Assembly (NCBI GenBank): GCA_051745395.1
Contig: JBNJEA010000101.1
Span: 1 to 11,034 of the forward strand
Source: JBNJEA01 sp051745395
GTDB lineage: Bacteria; Desulfobacterota; Desulfobacteria; Desulfobacterales; Desulfosalsimonadaceae
Direction of reading: 5' to 3'
DNA length: 11,034 bases
In this document: positions 1-6,937 of the stretch, piece by piece
Layout of the letters: the number at the start of each line of letters is the position of its first letter
Position numbering within the stretch: position 1 is the first letter of the stretch
Notes under the pieces: model-generated
The model's input: only the letters and a program-made list of their open reading frames with translations
The model's database searches: none
Told to the model about the DNA's origin: nothing
Program-made: the position numbers and the translations under genes

Positions 1-1078
1 CATAATTTCTCAATATTACTTTATTCCCTACATGAGAGATCAAATACTGTGGACCAACTGGAATTTTTCCTCCTCCACCTGGAGCATCTACAACAAAGGT
101 TGGAACTGCAAATCCTGATGTGTGTCCACGCAATAATTCAATTATTTCAATCCCTTTATCAACAGTAGTTCTAAAATGATTAATTCCTTTTGATAAATCA
201 CACTGATAAATATAGTATGGTCTAACTCTGTGTTTGACTAATTTGTGTACTAACTCTTTCATTATGTATGGACAGTCATTAATGCCTCTAAGTAAAACAC
301 TCTGATTACCCAAAGGAACTCCCGCATCTGCTAACATATGCAAGGCTTTTGCGGATCTAGGCGTTATTTCTCTTGGATGGTTAAATTGAGTATTTAACCA
401 AATTGGATGGTATTTCTTTAACATATCCACTAATTCTTTTGTTATTCGCTGGGGCATAACAGCTGGTACTCTTGTCCCTATTCTTATTATTTCAACATGT
501 TCAATTGCCCTAAGATTACTTATTATATATTCAAGTCTATCATCACTAACTAAAAGTGCATCTCCACCTGATAATAAGACGTCCCTAATTTCAGGATGAT
601 TTTTAACATACTCTATTCCTTTATCAATATCACTTTTTGAGCGACTTCTATCTTGTCCTCCTGCATATCTTCTCCTAGTGCAATGTCTACAATACATTGA
701 ACATTGGTCAGTTATTAAGAACAAAACCCGGTCTGGATAACGATGTGTCAATCCTGGCACTGTTGAATCCTCGTCCTCATGTAGTGGATCCTCCATATCA
801 AACTCACTTGCAACTAACTCATTCTCAGTAGGAATTGCTTGCTTTCTTATTGGGCAATTAGGATCATCATTGTCAATAAGAGTCGCGTAATAGGGGGTTA
901 TAGCCATCCTCAAGCTACCTAAACATTCTCTGACACCTTTAATTTCACTCTCGCTCAAATCAAATACCTTCTCTAAATCTTTAACATCCGTCAACCTGTT
1001 TTTAACTTGCCAGTGCCAATCTTCCCATTGTTCTTTAGTAACATCTTTATAGATATCTATCTTATGATAATCTTCCAT
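1..1078 (-). CDS. kamA: Lysine 2,3-aminomutase, 3' end outside window
   Basis: Radical-SAM, PLP-dependent enzyme that converts L-lysine to L-beta-lysine, the first step of lysine fermentation in the cytoplasm. The reading frame starts at ATG 1076-1078 and runs off the left edge, giving about 359 residues of a family usually a little over 400. The cluster motif CSMYCRHC gives Cys126, Cys130 and Cys133 in CX3CX2C spacing, and the glycine-rich DAPGGGK loop supplies the PLP lysine near residue 338. The N-terminal region (WEDWHWQVKNRL) and the SGGDALL segment are also typical. The start is fixed by a strong GAGGAG just upstream, which overlaps the kce stop codon, so the two genes are probably translationally coupled. 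Very AT-rich codon use sets it apart from everything to the right of 1835. Family assignment is firm; only the C-terminal end is missing. Confidence 0.95.
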   Translation of the reverse strand, partial: MEDYHKIDIYKDVTKEQWEDWHWQVKNRLTDVKDLEKVFDLSESEIKGVRECLGSLRMAITPYYATLIDNDDPNCPIRKQAIPTENELVASEFDMEDPLHEDEDSTVPGLTHRYPDRVLFLITDQCSMYCRHCTRRRYAGGQDRSRSKSDIDKGIEYVKNHPEIRDVLLSGGDALLVSDDRLEYIISNLRAIEHVEIIRIGTRVPAVMPQRITKELVDMLKKYHPIWLNTQFNHPREITPRSAKALHMLADAGVPLGNQSVLLRGINDCPYIMKELVHKLVKHRVRPYYIYQCDLSKGINHFRTTVDKGIEIIELLRGHTSGFAVPTFVVDAPGGGGKIPVGPQYLISHVGNKVILRNY

Positions 1079-1082
1079 ATTG

Positions 1083-1092
1083 CTCCTCTCCT
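1083..1092 (-). promoter_or_regulatory. Ribosome binding site of kamA overlapping the kce stop
   Basis: On the minus strand AGGAGAGGAG lies 4-8 bases before the kamA ATG and includes bases of the kce TAG stop. It decides the kamA start and suggests coupled translation of kce and kamA. Confidence 0.75.
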
Positions 1093-1834
1093 AACATAAA
1101 CCTAGTATTTCTCTAGCTTCTTTTGGTGTAGCTACTTCTCTCTCTAATTCATTTGCAAGCCTTACAACTCTCTTTACTAATTGGGCATTACTTTTTGCCA
1201 ATTCCTTATATCTATAGTATAAATTATCTTCAAACCCTACTCTTACATGTCCTCCCATAGTAATCGCTACAGCAGATAGAGGAAGTTCAAACCTACCAAT
1301 CCCAGCTACCGTCCAAGTTGAGTCTTTGGGAATTGATTGAACCAGATGAACTAAATTATTAGCAGTTCCTGGAATTCCTCCGGGAACACCCATAACAAAA
1401 TCAAAGTGCAAGGGTGGTGTTAATAATCCATTTTTCACCAGTTTTAATGCATTATTAATCATACCAACTTCAAAGACCTCTATCTCAGGCTTAATATTCT
1501 TTTCCTTCATTATTTTTGCAAAATGATTAATATAGTTTGGTGGGTTATAAAAAACTCCCTCTCCAAAATTCACTGTCCCCGCTGTTAAAGTAGCCATTTC
1601 TACATCTAACTCTAAAGGTTGTTGTCTCTCTATTTCGTCCATACCAACAGCTCCTCCAGTTGAAGGCTGAATAATTACATCTGGACATTTTTCTTTTATT
1701 AGTTTTATTGTTTTTGCAAACACTTCTTTATCTTGAGTTGGATTTCCGTCCTTATCCCTTACATGCAAATGGATAATACTAGCTCCTGCTTTATAAGCTT
1801 TATAAGCATCTTCTGCTAATTCCTGCTCTGGCGC
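1091..1834 (-). CDS. kce: 3-keto-5-aminohexanoate cleavage enzyme, 5' end lost at a sequence join
   Basis: BKACE-family, metal-dependent enzyme of lysine fermentation that condenses 3-keto-5-aminohexanoate with acetyl-CoA to give acetoacetate and 3-aminobutyryl-CoA. The reading frame can be followed upstream to PEQELAEDAYKAYKAG, then IIHLHVRDKDG, which carries the two metal-binding histidines. The Glu in VGFEDNLYY near the C-terminus matches a further metal ligand. The usual first 25-30 residues, with the N-terminal Glu ligand, are absent because the sequence switches to an unrelated GC-rich gene at about 1828-1836. The frame meets a TGA at 1835-1837 and no credible start codon with a ribosome binding site is left. 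The TAG stop lies 12 bases before the kamA start. An annotator that insists on a start may place it at TTG 1768, but that leucine is internal to the HLHVRD motif. Confidence 0.93.
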   Translation of the reverse strand, partial: APEQELAEDAYKAYKAGASIIHLHVRDKDGNPTQDKEVFAKTIKLIKEKCPDVIIQPSTGGAVGMDEIERQQPLELDVEMATLTAGTVNFGEGVFYNPPNYINHFAKIMKEKNIKPEIEVFEVGMINNALKLVKNGLLTPPLHFDFVMGVPGGIPGTANNLVHLVQSIPKDSTWTVAGIGRFELPLSAVAITMGGHVRVGFEDNLYYRYKELAKSNAQLVKRVVRLANELEREVATPKEAREILGLC

Positions 1835-2514
1835 TCACCGTAAATATGATCGACATAGCGCCCGGGATGCGCGTATATACGCTGCCTGGCGATCTTGATC
1901 AACTTATCACGATGCCCGAAGGTCAACGCCTCCTTGGGGCAGATCTCGACACAGCCGGGCAGCTTGCCCTTTTCGATGAGGGGATGACACATGGTGCACT
2001 TCATCACCCGGGGGGTGACCGGTTCGTGGTACTCATAGGCCGGAACGCCGAACGGACAGGCGATCATGCAGTAGCGGCAGCCCACGCACAGCGATGCATC
2101 ATAGGTCACCGCGCCGGATCTTTGCTTTTTCAAGGCTTTGACAAAACATGCCGACGCACAGGCCGGCTCCAGGCAATGATTGCACTGGGTTTTCAGGTGG
2201 ACCGGTTCTTTTGGGCCACCGGGATGGAACCGGTTGACCACCGTGTAGCGCGATTCGGACAGCTGCTGGTCGCTTTTTAAGACTTCCAGGTTATCAAACG
2301 GCTTTGCCGGCGCCGGCAGGTCGTTGACCTCGTTGCAGGCCGCCTCGCACTTGCGGCACCCGATGCACCGGGTGACGTCGTGGAGCACGCCCGCGGCCTC
2401 CGGGTATCCCGAAAAATGGGTCTTGACCGCAGCCCCGACATTGCCGGGCAAGCATGCGCTTCCGGCGGCCCCGGCGGCCATCCAGCCCAGAAGTTGTCTA
2501 CGGGTGATGCCCAT
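1816..2514 (-). CDS. hmcB: HmcB-like periplasmic ferredoxin with four [4Fe-4S] clusters, C-terminus lost at a join
   Basis: Iron-sulfur subunit of an Hmc-type transmembrane redox complex, predicted to carry electrons between HmcA in the periplasm and the membrane subunits. The N-terminus has a twin-arginine export signal (TRRQLLG followed by an alanine/glycine-rich stretch). Four cysteine sets follow: C50/53/56/60, C111/114/119/123, C143/146/149/153 and C173/176/188/192, matching the HmcB/DsrO/NrfC-type ferredoxin fold. The last native residues are HIYGE, where relatives continue into a GG-containing tail; the final six residues (RQSRN and stop) come from the neighbouring AT-rich sequence. 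HmcB of Desulfovibrio vulgaris is about 370 residues, so a substantial C-terminal part is missing. It starts 25 bases after hmcA, with GGTGAG before the ATG. DsrO-like or NrfC-like names are alternatives, but the adjacent 16-haem cytochrome favours HmcB. Confidence 0.85.
   Translation of the reverse strand: MGITRRQLLGWMAAGAAGSACLPGNVGAAVKTHFSGYPEAAGVLHDVTRCIGCRKCEAACNEVNDLPAPAKPFDNLEVLKSDQQLSESRYTVVNRFHPGGPKEPVHLKTQCNHCLEPACASACFVKALKKQRSGAVTYDASLCVGCRYCMIACPFGVPAYEYHEPVTPRVMKCTMCHPLIEKGKLPGCVEICPKEALTFGHRDKLIKIARQRIYAHPGRYVDHIYGERQSRN
1824..1840. other. Join between AT-rich block A and GC-rich block B
   Basis: To the left the minus-strand frame is kce; to the right the minus-strand frame is an HmcB-like ferredoxin. 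HmcB-like sequence holds up to HIYGE (codon 1834-1836), and kce-like sequence resumes at PEQELAED (from 1831 leftwards), so both genes lose coding sequence at the same point. Base composition and codon use change abruptly across about ten bases. There is no insertion-sequence end, target duplication or tRNA here. A chimeric assembly or amplification joint is the most likely cause. Confidence 0.85.
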
Positions 2515-2539
2515 GTTCTTCTCACCTTGTCGCTATAGA

Positions 2540-4216
2540 TTAACTTTGTTTTTTATCGGATCGTTTCTCGTGGCAGGCCGTACAATCGGTTGCCGCCGGC
2601 TTTTTTCTCTGCATCTGTTCGTGGCAGCCGATGCACTGGCCGTGATACGCGCCTTTCAGACCGGGCCGGCCGTCTTCAGGCGCTTCCCCCTTGAGGTTGT
2701 GGCAGCTTGCACAGCGCGGCGGGGTAAGGCTGGCCGGGCTGTTGTGATGGCAGCCCATGCAAAGTGTTTCTTTCTGAGCGTTGTGGAATGACTTCGCCAA
2801 TCCGCTTTTACCGGTCTTTTCGGCCAGGGCCTTGACGATCTTGCGGTGCGGCAATGTAGCGCCCTTGTATTGGTCTGCCATGATGTCGATAGTGACCTTT
2901 TCGGGAATCTTTTTGTCGGCCACCCCGTTTATCGTCTCAGGGCGTTTTTCAATGGCGGACTCGGCGATTTTCGCCTGCTGCTCCGTATTTTTCGGCAGCG
3001 GCTTCAAGCGCCCCTCGTCGATTTCATGGCATTGCCGGCAATCGCGATCCGCAAACATTTTCTCCGTCATCTGGCTATGGCAGCCGGCGCAGTTCTTGTG
3101 CTGCCTGGCGGCATCATGGCAGCCCACGCAGCTCTTGGCGGAATCGCCGGCATGCATGGCGCTGCCCAGGGCCACATAATCGCCTTCCTTGTCGCCCTTG
3201 CTGGTATGACACTTGCGGCACGGCTCCAATGAGGCGTGGTGGCAGGCGCGGCAGCTCTCGGTTGCGCCTTCATGGGTTTTATGATTAAAGGCCACCGGCG
3301 CCATCCCCTGGTCCGGCAACTCCCCTTCTTCCACCGCCTTGTCCATCCAGTCGGCCATCAAAACGGCGTCGGGCTGGTCCCGCTTCATGCGGGGCACTTC
3401 TTCGATCTTGTCGATTTCGGCCTGCCCCGCTTTGCTATGGCAGCCGGCGCAGTCGACGGGGCCGGCGTCTTTGTCCGCTTCGGAAAGGCGCTTGTGGCAA
3501 TTGACACAGTCGGTATGGGCCGCCATGCGGTACGAGCGGGTGTCATCCTCCCGGGTCTGCTTGTGGCAGTAACGGCAGGAGCCTTCTTCTCCCTTTTTGT
3601 AGACGGTTTTTTCCAGCTTCTCGTTGTAGACGTGATGGCAGGCGCCGCAGTTTTTGTCATATTCTTCCGGCTTGTAGGCGATCTGATCCGATTCGGTGTG
3701 CCGGTAATGCAGCGACTTGGAAAACTCAATCGGCTGCCAGTCCGAGGAAAGACCGGATTGCCTCTGATGACAGGACCGGCACTCGCCGGTCAGGGGACCG
3801 GAGGATTCCCCCTTGCCCCGCATCTTTTTATGACACCCGGCACATTCATCATGAAACTGCTTCATGGCCGCTTCGGGGCCGAGTGTGTCGGTATTTTTAA
3901 ACGCAAAGTCGAAGCGGTCCGGCTTGTCATTGGATGCCTTCGGGTCTGACTTTGAGGCCGACTTTTGCCGGTGGCATGCCTTGCAGCCTTTGTCCGCCAG
4001 GGCCTTGGTGTGCTGGTCGTGCCGGAACAAAACCGCCGGCATCTTCTGTGTCCCGTCCGGTTTCGGCAAATCGATGGTCAGAATGTCGACGCGCTGCTCT
4101 TCGGCCGGATTCGCGCTGTATACCGAGCCCAGCAGGCCCGCTACCATCACCGGGACCAACAAAAAGGCGGCCAAAACAAAATGCTTTTGCCGCCCGGAAA
4201 GAATTTTATTGACCAT
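2540..4216 (-). CDS. hmcA: High-molecular-weight cytochrome c with 16 CXXCH haem sites (HmcA)
   Basis: Periplasmic multihaem cytochrome of the Hmc complex, which in sulfate reducers links the periplasmic hydrogenase/cytochrome c3 pool to the membrane. The 558 residues begin with an export signal (hydrophobic stretch about 13-34, likely cut after SVYSA). Sixteen CXXCH motifs start at residues 78, 125, 146, 190, 214, 237, 256, 322, 333, 363, 376, 393, 486, 502, 528 and 545. They fall into groups of 3, 4, 5 and 4, as expected for HmcA, which is built of one three-haem and three four-haem cytochrome-c3-like domains plus an extra haem. About 88 residues without a haem site (398-485) separate the last two groups. 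The length is close to known HmcA (about 545). hmcB follows directly. A modest AAGG sits before the ATG. The first gene of the operon faces away from tetR across a shared intergenic region. Confidence 0.93.
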   Translation of the reverse strand: MVNKILSGRQKHFVLAAFLLVPVMVAGLLGSVYSANPAEEQRVDILTIDLPKPDGTQKMPAVLFRHDQHTKALADKGCKACHRQKSASKSDPKASNDKPDRFDFAFKNTDTLGPEAAMKQFHDECAGCHKKMRGKGESSGPLTGECRSCHQRQSGLSSDWQPIEFSKSLHYRHTESDQIAYKPEEYDKNCGACHHVYNEKLEKTVYKKGEEGSCRYCHKQTREDDTRSYRMAAHTDCVNCHKRLSEADKDAGPVDCAGCHSKAGQAEIDKIEEVPRMKRDQPDAVLMADWMDKAVEEGELPDQGMAPVAFNHKTHEGATESCRACHHASLEPCRKCHTSKGDKEGDYVALGSAMHAGDSAKSCVGCHDAARQHKNCAGCHSQMTEKMFADRDCRQCHEIDEGRLKPLPKNTEQQAKIAESAIEKRPETINGVADKKIPEKVTIDIMADQYKGATLPHRKIVKALAEKTGKSGLAKSFHNAQKETLCMGCHHNSPASLTPPRCASCHNLKGEAPEDGRPGLKGAYHGQCIGCHEQMQRKKPAATDCTACHEKRSDKKQS

Positions 4217-4311
4217 GCCCGTACCTTTTTAACGATTCAGTGCTGTTTTCTTCGCTTTTCGCTTTTGTATCGTTCCGCCACGCGGTGGTTAAACAGTGTT
4301 CGTCAAGATTT

Positions 4312-4369
4312 CCTACCATTTTTGTATGAAATGTCAATTAAAATCCTACTAAAATTGTATGGAATTGTC
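4312..4369. repeat. Imperfect direct repeat upstream of hmcA
   Basis: Two copies, 4312-4335 and 4345-4369, share CCTAC, then TGTATG, then AA and GTC in the same order with a period of 33-34 bases, about three helical turns. A TTGACA-like box on the minus strand lies at 4332-4337, inside the first copy. The layout suits paired binding sites for a regulator of hmcA, but no known motif was recognised. Confidence 0.45.
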
Positions 4370-4436
4370 CGGATCGCATTGCCAGTTGAATTTTAATAAA
4401 CAAATCTGTTACAAACGCAATCATCCGGCAAATCGA

Positions 4437-4453
4437 GGCGTTTTTAAAACGCC
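4437..4453. repeat. Perfect 17-base palindrome GGCGTTTTTAAAACGCC
   Basis: Eight-base arms around a single central T, about 135 bases before the tetR-type start. It has neither a run of T after a GC-rich stem nor a nearby gene end, which argues against a terminator. A dimeric repressor operator is the more natural reading, possibly the regulator's own site; this is inference. Confidence 0.5.
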
Positions 4454-4587
4454 CTTAGGAACAGAGAGCAACCATTGTTCAACAAATAAATACCCATGGC
4501 GTCTGCATCCAAATCTTGCGACAACCCGTCTGCCTTACCGCTCGTCCGCATGAAAGACGCGACCCTGCGTCGCGGAAGGAAAACCGG

Positions 4588-5211
4588 ATGAAGCCACCGC
4601 GGGACCAGGCGGAAATCGAACGCTTGAAGGACCGGATCCTCGACGCGGCCTTGGAGATTATCATCAGCGCCGGCATGGACGGCCTGACCATGCGCAAGAT
4701 CGCCGCCAGAATGCAAATGACCGCCCCGAACCTCTACAACTATTTTTCGGGCAAGGATGAAATCTACATCTCCATTGTCATCCGCGGCTTTGAGATGCTG
4801 CATGCCGCCTTAAAAGACGCCCATGAGCAAAACACCGAAGACCCCGCCGCCCGCACCCGGGCCATGATCGAGGCCTACATGCACTTCGGTATGACCCATC
4901 CGCAGTATTACGACATCATGTTCACCCGCCCCACCCCCAAGCACGAAGACTACGTGGGCACGCCCCATGAGCCGCTTTCCGCCATAGAGTATCGGCTCTC
5001 CATGGAAATTGCCGACATGGCCGTTGACACCGCGGCAGCGCTTACCGGAAAAGCGGCCGAATCCGAAACCGCCCGCCGCCGGGTCATTGCAATCTGGAGC
5101 CTCATGCACGGCATGATCACCCTTTACAACAGCCGGGTGGTCCAATACGTGGCAGAGCCGGCCGAGCCGGTATACCGGACGATCATAGAGGAATACCTGC
5201 AACAGCTTTAA
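4588..5211 (+). CDS. TetR-family transcriptional regulator
   Basis: DNA-binding repressor-type protein of 207 residues, the normal length for TetR proteins. The helix-turn-helix covers about residues 32-60 (GLTMRKIAARMQMTAPNLYNYFSGKDEIY region), with the family's alternating pattern ending in Y-F-x-K/G-K-x-x-x-Y. The C-terminal half (about 70-200) is helical and resembles the WHG-type ligand-binding domain, with HPQYYDIMF and ending in IIEEYLQQL; the ligand is unknown. I chose ATG 4588 because GGAAGG lies 9 bases upstream and the protein then begins directly before the first helix; an upstream ATG at 4516 would add a low-quality arginine-rich leader. Its position before a dehydrogenase-kinase operon suggests it controls that operon, perhaps through the inverted repeats at 5642-5671. 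It might instead, or also, regulate hmcA, which is divergently transcribed. Confidence 0.92.
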   Translation: MKPPRDQAEIERLKDRILDAALEIIISAGMDGLTMRKIAARMQMTAPNLYNYFSGKDEIYISIVIRGFEMLHAALKDAHEQNTEDPAARTRAMIEAYMHFGMTHPQYYDIMFTRPTPKHEDYVGTPHEPLSAIEYRLSMEIADMAVDTAAALTGKAAESETARRRVIAIWSLMHGMITLYNSRVVQYVAEPAEPVYRTIIEEYLQQL

Positions 5212-5317
5212 CGAGCCAAACGGATCACGGCATTCAAAATCCGCTGCGTATCATTTAAACCGGTCTGATTCAGCTACAGATGCTGCCATTGCTTGAAGAT
5301 AAAGCATAGGCCCTCAC

Positions 5318-5323
5318 GAGGAG
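5318..5323 (+). promoter_or_regulatory. Ribosome binding site GAGGAG for the small Cys protein
   Basis: GAGGAG with a 7-base spacer before ATG 5331. This near-ideal site is the main reason to accept the 64-residue reading frame as a gene. Confidence 0.7.
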
Positions 5324-5330
5324 TTTTTCC

Positions 5331-5525
5331 ATGGACGTGCACTCCCGTAAAAAACGCATTGACGCCGATCGCGCCATGATCCTGGAAATGATCGAAGCGG
5401 CCATGGAACTGTCCCGGAAAAAAGGAGCGCATTCATTAACACCGGGCTGTAACTGCATCGTCTGTGTCAATAAGCGAAAGCAGATCCTGTACGGGGCGCC
5501 AAAGCCCTGGCGTTACCGCTTATGA
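5331..5525 (+). CDS. Small hypothetical protein with a CxCxxC motif
   Basis: I do not recognise this 64-residue protein. The first 35 residues look helical and charged (KKRIDADRAMILEMIEAAMEL), followed by GC-N-C-IV-C at Cys40, Cys42 and Cys45, then a basic tail ending in PWRYRL. The tight CxCxxC could hold a metal, or form part of a site in a dimer, but three cysteines alone do not define a zinc finger. There is no signal peptide or membrane segment. It lies 119 bases after the TetR-type gene on the same strand and 173 bases before the dehydrogenase, so it may be transcribed with the regulator. Codon use resembles its neighbours. A chance open frame cannot be excluded, but the ribosome binding site and clear amino-acid pattern favour a real gene. 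Confidence 0.62.
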   Translation: MDVHSRKKRIDADRAMILEMIEAAMELSRKKGAHSLTPGCNCIVCVNKRKQILYGAPKPWRYRL

Positions 5526-5631
5526 TTCAATGCCCTCAAAATCTTCTGGTAGAAATCATGTAAGTGCGAACCGGAAAGCAATCACAATAAATTTTACACA
5601 GGCGAAACCGTAACCCCGACAAACAATTTTG

Positions 5632-5659
5632 TTGACTTTTTAGTTAACTTAGTTAAATT
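5632..5659 (+). promoter_or_regulatory. Probable promoter of the dehydrogenase-kinase operon
   Basis: TTGACT at 5632-5637 as -35 and TAAATT at 5654-5659 as -10, 16 bases apart, 39 bases before the gene start. The region switches suddenly to AT-rich sequence, as usual for a promoter. The -10 overlaps the inverted repeats, which would allow repression. The -10 match is only four of six. Confidence 0.5.
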
Positions 5660-5671
5660 TAACTTTGTTAA
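5642..5671. promoter_or_regulatory. Tandem inverted repeats TTAAC-N3-GTTAA, likely operator
   Basis: Two perfect sites, 5644-5656 (TTAACTTAGTTAA) and 5659-5671 (TTAACTTTGTTAA), with centres 15 bases apart. Between them the halves form a further perfect 14-base palindrome, AGTTAAATTTAACT, at 5651-5664. They overlap the proposed -10 and lie just before the ribosome binding site, the expected position for a repressor. The TetR-type protein encoded 430 bases upstream is the obvious candidate to bind them; this is inference. Confidence 0.6.
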
Positions 5672-5698
5672 TTGAACTTACATCAAAGGAGCCCAATT

Positions 5699-6925
5699 AT
5701 GGCAACAGTGATTGTACTCGGCGGATGCGGGGCGGTGGGCAGCGTGGCGGTCAAAACCCTTGCCGGATCGGACCTGTTTTCAAAGGTTGTCATCGGCGAT
5801 ATGAACGCAGAGCGGGCGCGGGCGCTCATCGCGGAGATGGGCGCAAACGAGGTTTCCTATGCCCCTGTCGACGCCGAAGACCCGAACAGCATCCGGCGGG
5901 CGGCAGCCGGCGCCGACCTGGTGGTCAACTGCATCGGCCCGTTTTACAAGACCGTCAAAACGGTCCTTCAAACTGTAATCGAGGAAAAGATCGACTACGT
6001 GGACGTCTGCGACGACGTGGATGTAACGTTAGATATCTTTGAAATGGATCAGGCGGCAAAAACCGCCGGCATCACCGCAGTCATCGGCATGGGCAGCTCG
6101 CCCGGGGCCACCAACCTGCTGGCCAAATTCGCCGCGGATCATCTGCTCGATGAAACGCAATCCGTGGACATCTTCCATGCCCACGGCGGCGAACCCGTAG
6201 AGGGCGAAGGCGTCATCGGCCACCGGTTTCACTGCATGCAGATCGATATCCCGATGTTTTTAGACGGCCGGCTGCAGTACGTGAAATTCTTTTCCCCGGA
6301 AGGCCGGGCCCTGCGCCGCACCTTTGATTTTCCGATGCTCGGTGAAAACATCTGCGTCTATCCCTACCCGCACCCGGAACAGGTCACCCTGCCGAACCAT
6401 ATCCCGCTCCGTCAGGTGACCAACCGGGGTACGGTGCTGCCCGATGCATACTATCGCCTGATCAAGGACATGTGCCGCCTCGGCATCACCGGCCAAAAAG
6501 CCATCGATGTCAAGGGACAGGCCGTGGTCCCCTATGATTTCGCCATCGCCTTTATCCTGCAACAGCGCGAACGCATCCTGGAAGAAACCGGTTTTGGACA
6601 GCAGCGCGGGTGCTGCTCGGTGGTGGCGCGGGGGAGAAAAGACGGCGAAACAGTGGAATACCGGTTTCACATGGCCTCAAAAAGCCAGGCGCTCGGCGAG
6701 GGCACCGGTATTCCGGCCGCTTTGGGCGCCATGCTCATGCAGCAGGGCAAAATCGCCGGAAAGGGCGTTTTGCCCCCGGAAGGCTGTATTGATCCCAACG
6801 ACTTTATCGGGCTGGTCACAACGGTAATGGCCGGGGACAAATCGCGCGGGGACAAAGATGCCTTCCAGGGGGTGATCGTGGAAAAAGTCGACAAGGACGG
6901 CAATATCGAAACACTTGATATGTAA
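5699..6925 (+). CDS. Saccharopine dehydrogenase-family NAD(P)-binding oxidoreductase
   Basis: Cytoplasmic oxidoreductase of 408 residues in the saccharopine dehydrogenase/LYS1-like family; the true substrate is unknown, and members often are not lysine enzymes. The N-terminus has a Rossmann fold with VIVLGGCGAVGS at about 4-15, an acidic IGDMN at the end of the second strand, and VVNCIGPFYK at about 84-93, typical for the family. The later part (about 135-400) is the catalytic/dimer domain, starting at GMGSSPGATNLLA. I chose ATG 5699 because AAAGGAG sits 7 bases upstream and the protein then begins immediately before the first beta strand; an ATG nine codons earlier lacks such a site. The kinase gene starts 12 bases after the stop, so they form one operon. 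No lysine-pathway genes lie in this GC-rich block. Confidence 0.87.
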   Translation: MATVIVLGGCGAVGSVAVKTLAGSDLFSKVVIGDMNAERARALIAEMGANEVSYAPVDAEDPNSIRRAAAGADLVVNCIGPFYKTVKTVLQTVIEEKIDYVDVCDDVDVTLDIFEMDQAAKTAGITAVIGMGSSPGATNLLAKFAADHLLDETQSVDIFHAHGGEPVEGEGVIGHRFHCMQIDIPMFLDGRLQYVKFFSPEGRALRRTFDFPMLGENICVYPYPHPEQVTLPNHIPLRQVTNRGTVLPDAYYRLIKDMCRLGITGQKAIDVKGQAVVPYDFAIAFILQQRERILEETGFGQQRGCCSVVARGRKDGETVEYRFHMASKSQALGEGTGIPAALGAMLMQQGKIAGKGVLPPEGCIDPNDFIGLVTTVMAGDKSRGDKDAFQGVIVEKVDKDGNIETLDM

Positions 6926-6937
6926 TCACGACAGCCT

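Larger units (their letters stand above)
4217..4587. other. Divergent intergenic region between hmcA and the tetR-type gene
   Basis: 371 bases with no credible gene; the open frames here have no ribosome binding site or recognisable protein. It must hold the promoters of hmcA (leftwards) and the regulator (rightwards). It is more AT-rich than its surroundings and contains an imperfect direct repeat (4312-4369) and a perfect palindrome (4437-4453), listed separately. A TTGACA box reads leftwards at 4332-4337, but no good -10 element lies at the right distance, so I do not assign a promoter. Confidence 0.7.

Noticed and set aside
1768..1768. A kce start at TTG 1768
   Set aside because: That leucine is inside the metal-binding HLHVRD motif, and the frame upstream still reads as good kce sequence for about 20 residues.
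3236..3949. A 237-codon open frame on the plus strand, opposite hmcA
   Set aside because: It is the antisense shadow of a cysteine/histidine-rich GC-rich gene, has no ribosome binding site and no recognisable domain, while the minus strand encodes a clear 16-haem cytochrome.
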